Shown piece after piece: positions 31,927 to 42,440 of a DNA stretch of 64,000 nt (the first letter of the stretch is position 1; every line of letters begins with the position of its first letter). Position numbers and translations under genes: made by a program. The notes beneath the pieces are model-generated. The model was given only the letters and a program-made list of their open reading frames with translations, ran no database searches and had not been told where the DNA came from. Source of the stretch: Craterostigma plantagineum (taxonomy: Eukaryota > Streptophyta > Magnoliopsida > Lamiales > Linderniaceae); assembly GCA_027422505.1 (NCBI GenBank), contig JAPQWV010000001.1:6200001-6264000 (forward strand), given 5' to 3'.

Positions 31927-32907
31927 TAGATTTAGCTTAATCGCTTTTTCTGTTATAGGTTCTTTGTTCTTGGTCGTAGATTATGTGTTCTGTTTTCTGT
32001 CGATTTTTTTGTGCCTTGTGGACTCGTTTCTCCCCATGTGGGAGTGTTTGTTCCCCTTGTGGGATTGTTTGGTGCTCCTATGAGTCTTTGTTCTCCCCGT
32101 TGACGATGTACCGGTGAGACCCTTTAGGCTATTTAGTCATGTATCATTAGAGCTGGGAAAATATACCGAAATACCGATATACCGTCCTTATCGTACCGTA
32201 ACGTACCGAAAATATCGAAAATTTTGGTATACCGAAGTTTTTGGTAAGGTATGATACCGATCCGGAAATTTTTCGGTACGGTAAATGTATGAAATTTTTA
32301 AAAATTAGGTATACCGACATACCGAAATACAAATTTATTTTAATATTATATATATATAATATATATATATATATATACACACCTAGATATATTATACTAT
32401 TTCAAAAAATATAAAATGGATAAAAATATTATAAGGATCTAAATAAATTTATTTAGCCCATAAATTATTAACCATACCCAACTTTGTGGTTATGTTTGTC
32501 TCTGAGGAGACTGACTAAAATATATAAATTTTGGTTATTTTATGAATTAAAATTCTTTTTATTTTGGAAATTTTGGTATTAATAATCCATGTTATTGGGG
32601 CCTAAGGAGTTTGAATTGACTAAAAATCCGAAAACATCAAATTAACGAGTTACGAGACACGCATGGTAAAACCCTCCGTGTGAATGGTATAGAAGGTATG
32701 ATACTGATACCGTACCGAAATTTCGGTATGATACTGTATCGAAATTTAAGGTATACCGAAATTTTGGTATGATATTGGTATGATTTTTTCGATACCGAAA
32801 TTTCGGTACGGTATAAGGTATCACAGTTTTGGTACGGTATACCGTTCCGAACCACCCCATGTATCATTGTTATTAATACAAGCTATCGTTTCGGAAAAAA
32901 AAAAATC
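31927..32907 (+). mobile_element. 5'-truncated LINE-type retroposon with poly(A) tail
   Basis: ACGTAACGTGCTC occurs at 31914-31926 and again at 32908-32920, a 13-bp target-site duplication. The insert ends with an A-tract (32895-32905) preceded by TTATTAATACAAGCTATCGTTTCGG, resembling 3' ends of plant L1 elements. Excluding the nested hAT element (32148-32867) it is only about 260 bp, so it is a severely 5'-truncated copy without coding sequence. Confidence 0.75.
32148..32859. mobile_element. hAT MITE nested in the LINE fragment
   Basis: Starts TAGAGCTGGGAAAATATACC and ends CGTTCCGAACCACCCCA, flanked by a perfect 8-bp duplication TGTATCAT (32140-32147 and 32860-32867), as expected for hAT. 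The body is built of repeated ACCGAAATACCG / GGTATACCG motifs and forms extensive inverted pairing. No gene. Confidence 0.88.
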
Positions 32908-32920
32908 ACGTAACGTGCTC

Positions 32921-33586
32921 AATTCTGTTATACAAAATTTTTGCAGCGCGACCTTCTTATTCAAGAAGATGAAAGAAAAATGCTAATAAAGATTAGAGAA
33001 TCTAGGCAGAATATATTTGTGTGCATTCATTGTTAGTATCGTATAGATGGTGCTGGTTGGTTTAGTTTTGTAGGTTATTGAGCCAATTTTTTGATTTACT
33101 TGGTTCAAAAAAACCAAGGTTATCAAGTTGAACAAAAAAAATTTATATATTTTAACATATAGTTTTTTTTTTATTTTGTATGCATCATATTATATAAAAA
33201 AATGTACTAAAAAATATTCTGAATTGAGGCAATAGTTCAAATTCGACGCTCAGTCAAAGCCTCGAGAATTTTTGTTGGCTGGTAAGTTAGGCTGTGTATA
33301 AACTTTGAATTGGCATTGGTATTTCTAATTTGAGATTATTATTTCCTGTCAACTTCTAATTGGTCTATAAATCCGATAAGTGATGATAAATGAAATATAT
33401 TAATCAATCAAATTTTTTGTGACTAAAAAAAAATTACAGATGATACGAATGATGTCAATGAAATGATATATACTAGATAAATATTCATTTCAATATATGT
33501 GACTAACATTATTTTTTGAAAAAAGAAATTTCAAAATCGATCATATATTTATGAGATTAAATCTATAATGTGTCACTTATTTAATT
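32921..33586. other. Family spacer and promoter region of copy 4
   Basis: AT-rich non-coding DNA. The part from about 33360 (GATAAATGGTGAT..., TTTCAAAATCGATC, GAGATTAAATCTATAATG) aligns with promoters of copies 2 and 3, showing that the copia element at 33592 landed in the promoter of copy 4. Confidence 0.55.
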
Positions 33587-33591
33587 ACTCG

Positions 33592-34437
33592 TGATGGGTT
33601 TTAAGCCCAATGGGCCTTGGGCCCAAGTGTGCATAATTGGCCCACTAAGAGAAGAGCTGAAACGATTTTATTAAATCGAGAAGACGTCGGTCGTCGAAAC
33701 GAGAAATTTGAAAGATTACGAATCTACGTTTCGAGACGAATCTAACGAATATTAATTTGCTCAAAACCGATATCGGGTGAATGAGAAATTAATTGGTAAA
33801 GCCGGCCCAATTAAAAATAAAAAACGAAAAAAAACTGATGACGTGGCGGCTGATGACGTGTCACTGACACGCTGACTGACGTGGACTGACGTGGCGCTGA
33901 TCTGGCGCTGACTGGGCATGGTGATGTGGCTGGCTGAAGGGGTATTGGGTATCGGTCCGAGAGTTGTGACTATTCCCTGATTGACCCCTGGCCAAAGGTT
34001 GTGTCTATTTGCAATTCGGCCCAGTCAAAGGAGGTCAAACTGAAAAGTTATGACTTTTCGCGAATTGACCCCTGCAACTTTTCGGACAGTATAAATAGGT
34101 CCCCTGTCAGAATAGAAATTTATTCAATTCACTCTCAGCACTTTATAGAAAGTTGACAGCACATCCCTTAGGCATAATAAAGCACTAATAAAGCAAGAAA
34201 GGCTCGAGTTTTGAGTAGATTCGCCCGATAATTTCGTTACGGTGTGTGACATTTCAAAATTCCTGAAGTCGTTGTATCTTCGGGACGTATTGCGACAACC
34301 CGAGGCACTGAAATACGGGGCAATAACGTCTTACGGAAAGCGTACGACGTACGTGCTTCGACTTCGACGTATAAAGCCGAAACTCTATCCGAGTTTTACG
34401 AGCGCCACCGACCAGACGCCCAACACCGGAACCAACA
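33592..34437 (+). repeat. 5' LTR of the 33.6-39.8 kb copia element
   Basis: Starts TGATGGGTTTTAAGCCC and ends CCGGAACCAACA. A TATAAATAGG lies at about 34090. Unusually, no TGGTATCAGAGC primer site follows; the gag ATG is only 27 nt away. Confidence 0.92.
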
Positions 34438-34464
34438 ATCGTAAGACGTTATTCTGTCTGATCG

Positions 34465-35330
34465 ATGGCTACAATAGCGACTATTCCCACCACCATACCG
34501 CTGACGGGGGTAGCAACCACGCCGAAAGGCCGGCGAAATTCGACGGAGCCGATTTCAAGAGATGGCAACAGAAAATGCTATTTTATCTGACGACTTTGAA
34601 CCTGGTGCGCTTTCTGAAAGAGCTCCCGCCCCAGGTGAACGCCGACGGCGCCGCAGACGACGACGCACTCGAAGTGGACGGACAACAACAAGCGACGTTG
34701 GACACGTGGAATCATAATGATTTCATGTGTCGTAATTATATTTTGAACGCCTTGGACGACTCCCTATACAACGTCTACGGGGTCGCTAAGACTGCTAAAG
34801 AGTTGCGGGACTCGTTGGACAAAAAAGTACAAAACCGATGACGCCGGACTGAAGATATTCATTGTCGGCAGGTTTTTGGACTATAAGATGACCGACTCCA
34901 AACCAGTGTTGGACCAGGTCCGTGATCTGCAGTTGATAATCCACGATATACACGCGGAGAATATGCAGATCAGCGAATCCTTCCAGGTAGCTGCTATAAT
35001 AGAGAAGCTGCCGCCCCTGTGGAAGGACTTCAAGAACTACCTCAAGCACAAGCGAAAGGAAATGCGACTTGGGGACCTGATCGTGAGGCTTCGAATCGAA
35101 GAAGATAATCGAAGGATCGAGGCCAAGAACAAAACGGATAGTGTCGAGGTACGTGCGAACCTGGCCGAGTCTAGCACCGGCAAAAAGCGCAAGTGGCCTA
35201 ATACGACGCAGCAGAAGCCGAACAAAATTAGGGGCAACTGCTACAACTGCGACAAACCTGGGCATATGGCTAAGGACTGTCGGCTGAAGAAAAAGAGCAA
35301 AAAGAACCAAGCTCACCTTACCGAGGCCAA
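34465..35330 (+). pseudogene. Copia gag (33.6-39.8 kb element)
   Basis: ATG at 34465 starts MATIATIPTTIPLTGVATTP, then one base is missing near 34520 and homology continues as ERPAKFDGADFKRWQQKMLF. A one-base insertion in an A-run near 34825 shifts the frame again to [20 protein letters not shown]. The zinc knuckle [14 protein letters not shown] is at 35239-35280. The open frame beginning at 34242 in the LTR is not the gag start. Confidence 0.85.
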
Positions 35331-35631
35331 GCTGGGGACAGATCTGACAGAGATGGACCTAGCCGTCGTATACGAGGCTAACGTGGTAGACAATCCTAGG
35401 TCGTGGTATATCGACTCTGGAGCGACTCGCCACATCTGCTTTGACAAGGAGATGTTTTCGACCTACATCCCTATCTCAGGCAGGAAGCTGTTTATGGGCA
35501 ACGCAGCCACCTCTGACATCGTCGGATTGGGGAAGGTAGTGCTGAAGATGACCTCGGGTAAGGAACTCACTCTTGTGGACGTGCTGCATGTGCCAGCATC
35601 CGCAAGAATTTGGTGTCTGGCTCCCTGTTGA
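35331..35631 (+). pseudogene. Copia aspartic protease (33.6-39.8 kb element)
   Basis: Active site [14 protein letters not shown] has its DSGA at 35413-35424. The frame breaks after DVLHVPAS by loss of one base near 35600; the next frame resumes at [17 protein letters not shown]. Confidence 0.85.
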
Positions 35632-37658
35632 GCAAAGCCGGATTTAGGCAGGTGTTTGAAAGCGATAAATATGTACTGACCAAAAACGGTCATTTCGTAG
35701 GAAAGGGCTACCTCGAGAAGGGGCTCTTTAAGATGAATGTAATGCCTGTAATACGCGAGACTGAGCTCGCTAATAATAATAAAAAAAGTTCATCTTACTT
35801 GGTTGAGTGTTCCAATTTATGGCATCATAGATTAGGACACGTGGGTTTAAATAAAATAAAAAAGTTAATAAGTTTAAACCTGCTTCCACAAATGGAAGTC
35901 GACACACAACAAAAGTGTGAAGTCTGTGTCGAGGCAAAAATGGCCAAGGCACCGTTCTTCTCTGTTGAGAGAAGTAGTGCGCCTCTAGAATTAATCCATA
36001 CTGATATATGTGATCTGAAGTTCGTGCAGACTAGAGGTGGGAAAAAGTACTTTATTACTTTTATCGATGATTGCACGAGATTTTGCTACGTATATCTGTT
36101 AAGTGGCAAGGACGAGGCTCTTGACGCCTTCAAAAGATATAAGAGTGAAGTTGAAAATCAACTAAACTCACGAATAAAAATAATTCGAAGTGACAAAGGA
36201 GGAGAATACGTGGCGCCGTTCGAAGAATTCTGCCAAGAGCACGGCATTATTCATCAAACAACTGCGCCTTATTCACCTCACTCAAATGGCGTTGCTGAAC
36301 GCAAAAATAGGTCTCTTAAGGAGATGATGAATGCTATGTTGATCAGTTCTGGGCAACCTCAGAACTTGTGGGGGGAAGCAATCCTCTCGGCAAACCGCAT
36401 TCTAAATATGGTGCCACACAAAAAGAAAGAAAAGACTCCATACGAACTATGGAAAGGTAGGACTCCGTCATACAATTACCTGAAAGTGTGGGGGTGCCTA
36501 GCAAAGGTCGAAGTACCTAAACCTAAACAGGTTAAGATAGGACCCAAGACTGTTGATTGCATTTCCATTGGATATGCTAATAACAGTAGTGCATATAGAT
36601 TTCTAGTGCACAAATCAGAAAACCCTGAAATGAATGCAGGGATGATATTTGAGTCGAACGCTGTATTCTTCGAGAATATTTTTCCAAATAAGGAAAAGAA
36701 AAGCTATAATAAGAGAACTCACGATGCCGCGGAGAGTTCACCTCAAGAAAACGAGGAACCACGGCAAAGCAAACGTAAAAAGGTGGCCAAGTCATTTGGG
36801 CCTGATTTCCTAACGTATATGTTAGATGATGAACCCCGGACTTTGCAAGAGGCATTGTCTAGTCCAGAAGCTCCGTTCAGGAAAGAAGCTGTTAACAGCG
36901 AGATTGAGTCCATTATGCAAAACCATACGTGGGAGCTGGTAGACCTCCCAAAGGGGTGCAAGCCTTTAGGATGTAAATGGGTCCTTAAAAGGAAGCTTAA
37001 GACCGATGGACCAATCGAAAAATATAAAGCCCGTCTAGTAGCTAAAGGGTTTAACCAAAAGGTGGGGTACAATTTCTTCGATACCTACTCACCCGTGACA
37101 AGGATAACATCCATATGGGTTTTGATTGCTATAACAGCATTGTATGACCTCGAGATACACCAGATGGACGTGAAAACGGCCTTTCTAAATTGGGAACTCG
37201 AGGAAGAAATATATATGAGGCAGCCCGAAGGGTTTATTGTACCTGGGCAGGAAAATAAAGTGTGCCGACTCGTGAAGTCTCTTTACGGGCTGAAGCAAGC
37301 GCCGAAACAGTGGCACGAGAAGTTCGACATGACGATGTTGTCGAATGGGTTTAAGATTAATGAGTGTGATAAATGCGTTTATATAAAAGGCACACCCGAT
37401 GAGTTTGTGATTGTCTGTCTTTACGTAGACGACATGTTAATCATGAGAAGCAGTCACAGAATAATCGTGAATACAAAGAATATGCTGAAAAATTATTTCA
37501 GTATGAAGGATATGGGTCTGGCTGACGTCATTTTGGGAATAAATGTCTCTAAGACGTCCGAAGGAATTGTGATTACACAATCTCACTATGTTGAGAGCGT
37601 GTTAAAGAAATTTAACGCCTTCGATGATCCTCCGGCTAAGACACCTGTGGACATTTAA
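35610..37658 (+). CDS. Copia integrase-reverse transcriptase ORF (682 codons)
   Basis: Domains in order are GAG-pre-integrase ([18 protein letters not shown], near residue 70), integrase core with Asp in HTDICDLK, Asp in RSDKGGEYV and Glu in [12 protein letters not shown], and reverse transcriptase ([57 protein letters not shown]). The catalytic YVDD is at 37422-37433. LNW replaces the usual LNG in the KTAFLNG motif, a possible inactivating change. The stop after KTPVDI is due to a frameshift, since RNase H continues downstream. Confidence 0.92.
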   Translation: MVSGSLLSKAGFRQVFESDKYVLTKNGHFVGKGYLEKGLFKMNVMPVIRETELANNNKKSSSYLVECSNLWHHRLGHVGLNKIKKLISLNLLPQMEVDTQQKCEVCVEAKMAKAPFFSVERSSAPLELIHTDICDLKFVQTRGGKKYFITFIDDCTRFCYVYLLSGKDEALDAFKRYKSEVENQLNSRIKIIRSDKGGEYVAPFEEFCQEHGIIHQTTAPYSPHSNGVAERKNRSLKEMMNAMLISSGQPQNLWGEAILSANRILNMVPHKKKEKTPYELWKGRTPSYNYLKVWGCLAKVEVPKPKQVKIGPKTVDCISIGYANNSSAYRFLVHKSENPEMNAGMIFESNAVFFENIFPNKEKKSYNKRTHDAAESSPQENEEPRQSKRKKVAKSFGPDFLTYMLDDEPRTLQEALSSPEAPFRKEAVNSEIESIMQNHTWELVDLPKGCKPLGCKWVLKRKLKTDGPIEKYKARLVAKGFNQKVGYNFFDTYSPVTRITSIWVLIAITALYDLEIHQMDVKTAFLNWELEEEIYMRQPEGFIVPGQENKVCRLVKSLYGLKQAPKQWHEKFDMTMLSNGFKINECDKCVYIKGTPDEFVIVCLYVDDMLIMRSSHRIIVNTKNMLKNYFSMKDMGLADVILGINVSKTSEGIVITQSHYVESVLKKFNAFDDPPAKTPVDI

Positions 37659-38421
37659 TGTACACTTAGCCAAAAATAGAGGAGATCGAATACGCTCGGG
37701 TGATTGGCAGTCTGATGTATTTGTCTAACTGCACTCGACCTGACATAGCGTACTCAATCAGTAAACTAAGTAGGTTTACGAGTAACCCGGGTAGTAGCCA
37801 CTGGGTAGCACTAAGAAGAGTGCTGAGATATCTAAAGCACACTATTAATCACGGCATACTATACTCAAGATATCCCGTAGTACTAGAAGGGTATTGCGAT
37901 GCAAATTGGATATCTGATAGTAAAGACTCCAAATCCACGAGTGGCTATATATTTACCATCGGTGGAGGAGCAGTTTCTTGGAAGTCCTCCAAACAAACGT
38001 GCATAGCTCGATCCACGATGGAGTCGGAGTTCATCGCACTAGATAAAGCCGGTGAAGAAGCAGAATGGCTTCGAAATTTTCTGGAGGATATTCCGTGTTG
38101 GAACAAACCTGTGCCACCAATTATGATCACTGCGATAGCATGGCGGCTATCGGCAGGGCACAGAACTGTATGTATAACGATAAGTCTCGGCACATTCATC
38201 GGAGACATAACACCGTAAGACATCTTATCTCTAGCGGAATAATTTCCACTGACTATGTGAAGTCAAAGGAAAATATTGCGGATCCGCTTACAAAAGGCAT
38301 AGCTAGAGATCAGTTAGAAAACGCAGTAAGGGGAATGGGACTAAAAATCCACACAACAAAGAACAAAAACAGTGGTAACTCAACCTCGATGAGTGGAGAT
38401 CCCACGAACTTGGTTCAATGA
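37659..38421 (+). pseudogene. Copia RNase H and C-terminus (33.6-39.8 kb element)
   Basis: Reads [40 protein letters not shown] and [20 protein letters not shown], then after a frameshift near 38125 [20 protein letters not shown] and ENIADPLTKGIARDQLENAV, ending at 38419-38421. The first break (about 37655-37690) separates it from reverse transcriptase. Confidence 0.9.
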
Positions 38422-38927
38422 GACAACTAAGCTGTGATTAGTTCAATAGTATACTTGGAAACTAATAAAGTCCATTCTCGACAGTTGCCCAAGTAATTTC
38501 CCGATGACGTGTGGTTAGGGTAAGCACTTATGCTTTTAATGATGACTATACCAAAGTGGTGGAGTATTTCGGGCTACTCCAGGATTAAGTCATAATAGTC
38601 GGTCACCTATATAAGTGTGAAGTGGGGCCGCTTCAATGGGAAACACCTATGAATTGGAGATATGGTCCACGGCCGAAACGGACACAACGTGAGAATCGAA
38701 AAGAGATCAGATTCATCACTGTGTGTATACTGTTGTCTTGGTTTACACAAAAAGCCGCCAGTTCAAGACATCACGTTCACTGAGCAGCGAGTAAATCCGA
38801 TATTATTTCACTAGGGAAGGTTCAAAGCCACAAGCTACCTATCCCGATGCGGTGATGGGTCGTCGGGACTTTCTTGCAAGAGTCAGCATGCATTGCATTT
38901 ACATTAATTTCCATTCATGTGGGGGAT
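38422..38927 (+). other. Copia 3' untranslated region and polypurine tract
   Basis: Non-coding sequence between the pol stop and the 3' LTR; ends CATTCATGTGGGGGAT, the polypurine tract for plus-strand priming. Confidence 0.7.
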
Positions 38928-39775
38928 TGTTGGGTTCTAAGCCCAATGGGCCTTGGGCCCAAGTGTGGGTAATTGGCCCACTAAGAGAAGAGCTGGAACG
39001 ATTTTATTAAATCGAGAAGACGTCGATCGTCGAAACGAGAAATCGTTGAAAGATTACGAATCTACGTTTCGAGACGAATCTAACGAATATTAATTTGCTC
39101 AAAACCGATATCGGGTGAATGAGAAATTAATTGGTAAAGCCGGCCCAATTAAAAATAAAAAAACGGAAAAAATTGATGACGTGGCGGCTGATGACGTGTC
39201 ACTGACACGCGGACTGACGTGGACTGACGTGGCGCTGATCTGGCGCTGACTGGGCATGGTGATGTGGCTGACTGAAGGGGTATTGGGTATCAGTCCGAGA
39301 GTTGTGGCTATTCCCAGATTGACCCCTGGCCAAAGGTTGTGTCTATTTGCAATTCGGCCCAGTCAAAGGAGGTCAAACTGAAAAGTTATGACTTTTCGCG
39401 AATTGACCCCTGCAGCTTTTCGGACAGTATAAATAGGTCCCCTGTCAGAATAGAAATTTATTCAATTCACTCCCAGCACTTTATAGAAAGTTGACAGCAC
39501 ATCCCTTAGGCGTAATAAAGCACTAATAAAGCAAGAAAGGCTCGAGTCTTGAGTAGATTCGCCCGATAATTTCGTTACGGTGTGTGACATTTCGAAATTC
39601 CTGAAGTCGTTGTATCTTCGGGACGTATTGCGACAACCCGAGGCACTGAAATACGGGGCAATAACGTCTTACGGAAAGCGTACGACGTACGTGCCTCGAC
39701 TTCGACGTATAAAGCCGAAACTCTATCCGAGTTTTACGAGCGCCACCGACCAGACGCCCAACACCGGAACCAACA
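38928..39775 (+). repeat. 3' LTR of the 33.6-39.8 kb copia element
   Basis: Starts TGTTGGGTTCTAAGCCC and ends CCGGAACCAACA. It matches the 5' LTR throughout with scattered substitutions and two small indels. Confidence 0.93.
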
Positions 39776-39877
39776 CCTCGCTCCCAAGCCTAAACCAAAA
39801 TCTAAACTTCCGAATAAAAAATAAAATATACTCTCAATATCATAAAGATATACATATATATATATATATATTTACGT

Positions 39878-40215
39878 AATAGTTACTCTTGCATAACCAC
39901 TAAAGCCGACGAAGAAGCACAAATGGACCAAGAAGAAAGCTCCAATAGTCCACTACCGTTTTTCGGGTGATTTCATTGACATCTATAGAGACCTTTGAGC
40001 ATGTCTGAGGCACTGACTGCCATAGGGTTGGCGTGAAGCCGTCGGACGTGACAAATGACTACATTCATAAGATGTATAATAGCTTCTTAGAGAAATGATA
40101 ATTTTATCCTATTTTTCCTGCGTGATACATGGCAGGGACGTCAGAGTCGGGTCAAAAGTTGCGCTTTGTCGGAATGTGGAAGAGAGCGAGTTTCTATTTA
40201 AGTTCTGTAATTAAG
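39878..40215 (+). pseudogene. 172-codon family, copy 4 (heavily decayed)
   Basis: The order TCTTGCATAACCACTAAAGC, GACGAAGAAGCACAAATGGA, AAGAAAGCTCC, TTTGAGCATGTCTGAGGC, GGCGTGAAG and GGTCAAAAGTTGCGCTTTGT follows copies 2 and 3, but with large internal deletions, including the DIYPP segment. No meaningful frame remains. Its promoter is separated from it by the copia element at 33592-39775. Confidence 0.65.
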
Positions 40216-40247
40216 AATTATAGAACATTGTATTGAACTCTATCTTT

Positions 40248-40429
40248 TTTTGGATACCCGACCGGTTCCGGGTTGCCTCGACTAACTGGTTCGCCCCGCG
40301 TCGCGTACCTGGTAATGGCAGGTGAGGCTCCCAAAGTGCGGTGCCGCATACACAAGGATTCGAACCCGAGATCTTGCTGAAGCGATACCAAGCCGCTTAC
40401 CACTTGGACAAACCCCGTTGGTAGAATTA
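40248..40429 (-). mobile_element. tRNA-derived SINE
   Basis: On the minus strand it contains a pol III A box (TGTCCAAGTGGTAAGCGGC, 40392-40410) and B box (GGTTCGAATCC, 40356-40366) spaced as in a tRNA gene. A tRNA-unrelated body and a short A-tail (T-run at 40245-40251) follow. TCTATCTTT at 40239-40247 and 40430-40438 is the target-site duplication. It interrupts the 3' flank of copy 4, which otherwise continues as in copy 2. Confidence 0.83.
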
Positions 40430-40653
40430 TCTATCTTTGACCTGAACAAATACGATCCCATTCTTTTTTGGAAAGACGATATATATCCGCCAGTCACCAA
40501 CAATTACAAATAATCTTGGATGAGCATTATCAAATTATTATTTTAAAAAAGGATTTCACGGGTAAATGGTCAATTTATTTTGAGTAAAAGATATTAGGAA
40601 AATATAGATAATATATAATGCAATAAATTCATTATTAATATGTGAATATTCTA

Positions 40654-41039
40654 AGAGGTTTGCTACGGTGCCCACCTACCGTGAGCAACCACCGTGAGCA
40701 CCATAAGCAAATCTCTCATTTTTTTGCTTATTTTCGATTCCCAACGCCGGCAACACCTCCGTAAACCCTCTCATATCCATTGCTAACCTAAATCGCCCCC
40801 TCCAACACGTTAATTTAAGAAAATCACCACCTCGGTACGTCCGTCCACATGTTGAGTAATAAATAATAAATTTTCTTAAAATTAACGTGTTGGAGGGGGC
40901 GATTTAGGTTAGCAATGGATACGAAAGGGTTTACGGAGGCGTTGCCGGCGTTGGGAATCGAAAAGAAGCAAAAAATGAGAGATTTGCTTATGGTGCTCAC
41001 GGTGGTTGCTCACGGTAGGTGGACACCATAGCAAATCTC
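40654..41039. mobile_element. Near-perfect palindromic Mutator-like MITE
   Basis: Two arms of about 165 bp are near-identical inverted copies (GGTTTGCTACGGTG...CACCATAGCAAATC at the ends). The 9-bp duplication AATATTCTA lies at 40645-40653 and 41040-41048. Arms carry GTGAGCAACCACCGTGAGCA and TCCAACACGTTAAT. High arm identity suggests a recent insertion or ongoing homogenisation. Confidence 0.88.
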
Positions 41040-42204
41040 AATATTCTAAATCGTTGTATATGGGTATATCAAGGATTAATTTTAAGCACAAAATTGTAAT
41101 TTTAATCTTTCAAAATGTATATAATAGCTTAAACCAGGATTTTTAAGACCGGATCGGACCGGCCGGTTCAGGCCGGAAACTGTCAGAAAGATAAAATTGT
41201 TCCTTGCCTGATTGGGTAGGTCACTAACTTTGAACCCAAACACCCTGCGTTCGATTAGCCATATCATTTTTGCATTATTTCCTTTTATTAAAAAAACTTA
41301 TTGAGAGTCTATGGCCTATTCAGCCTAGGGATGGCAACAGGCCGGGTCTGAACCGGGTCTGGCAGGACCCGGGACCCGGCCCATTTTTTTTAAGCTGGAC
41401 CTGTTACCCGACCCTCCCGGCTCCGAGAAACCCCGCCCCGCCCCGTCCCGAGATCCGGAATAATCGGGTCAGACCCGCCAAACCCGCCAGACCCGCCTTA
41501 ATTGTCATTTTTCTGCATTTGTCTAGAGAATTTGTCTAGAGAACTCGGCTGTCTTTGATTTTTCAAACATCAAATTAACGAATGCCCAATCAATTGAAGA
41601 GATAGCGAAGCAGTCGGATGAAAATAAACACTCCAAGCAGTTTATGCATAAAAAAAAAGAATTGAGGAAGCAGTTTATGTTTAAAAAATTGATGCAAGCT
41701 TTGTTGACCCAAATCGCAGAACTGAGCCGTTCCGTTCGCTGAGGTGTGAGGTGGTGGCTGCGGCTGCCGGCGTCGATGGCAGATCGCAGGTGGTGGTGTC
41801 GAATGGGTGATTGCGTCGCAGCTCGCAGGTGGTGGTGGGTGGCGGTCGCTTATGGTGTCACAGCCGTAGATGGTGGCTGGAGGCTGACGGTTGACGCAGG
41901 TGGTGGCTGAGGGTGGTCGCAGGTGGTGGCTGAGGGTGGTCGTAGGTGGTGGCTACCTGGTGGTGTGGATTGTGGCGTCGTGCAAGTGAGGCTGAAGAAG
42001 AAATGAAATTAAAGCATCCACACCCTAATCTGATTATATGTATATTTATATAAAAAAATTAATAATATAACCGGGTCGGGTCCCGGGTCGGGTCTACCTA
42101 AACCCGCGACCCGACCCAGACCCGGCCAGGTAAAGGAATTGAAATCCATTACCCGGCCCATAACCCGAATATTTTGAAAATACCCGGCCCATTAGGGTCG
42201 GGTC

Positions 42205-42408
42205 TGATAAGATTTGAGGATGCAAAGAATATGGGAATAGAATAACGTACCTCTCTTATTGATAAACTGAAGTACATGACTCAATATATAGACTTAAATA
42301 ACGGCTAAGCTAATAATTAGGAACAACCCACTAACTTAAATAAAGACCAAGTAAAAACAGACTAAGTAAGCTAATGACTAAGACTCGACTGAGAAGAATT
42401 ATTCAACA
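42205..42408 (-). repeat. 3' LTR of the young copia element
   Basis: Ends TGATAAGATTTGAGG/GAATTATTCAACA; two differences from 46609-46812 (AATAGAAT/AATAAAAT and GACTAAGA/GACTTAGA). Confidence 0.95.
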
Positions 42409-42440
42409 TTGCCTCCCTTAAACTGAAAGTTCACAAACAT

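Larger units (their letters stand above)
33592..39775 (+). mobile_element. Second Ty1/copia retrotransposon, full length, moderately young
   Basis: LTRs of 846 and 848 bp enclose gag, protease, integrase, reverse transcriptase and RNase H in copia order, with polypurine tract GTGGGGGAT before 38928. Flanks ACTCG (33587-33591) and CCTCG (39776-39780) give a 5-bp duplication with one mismatch. I count roughly 20-25 differences between the LTRs. Coding is broken by about six single-base frameshifts. Confidence 0.93.

Noticed and set aside
34242..34464. Open frame starting in the 5' LTR and running into gag
   Set aside because: The same opening occurs in the 3' LTR (39580-39879), it is LTR sequence; gag most likely starts at 34465.
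40356..40410. Functional tRNA gene
   Set aside because: A and B boxes are present but the acceptor stem cannot form and a SINE body and tail follow.
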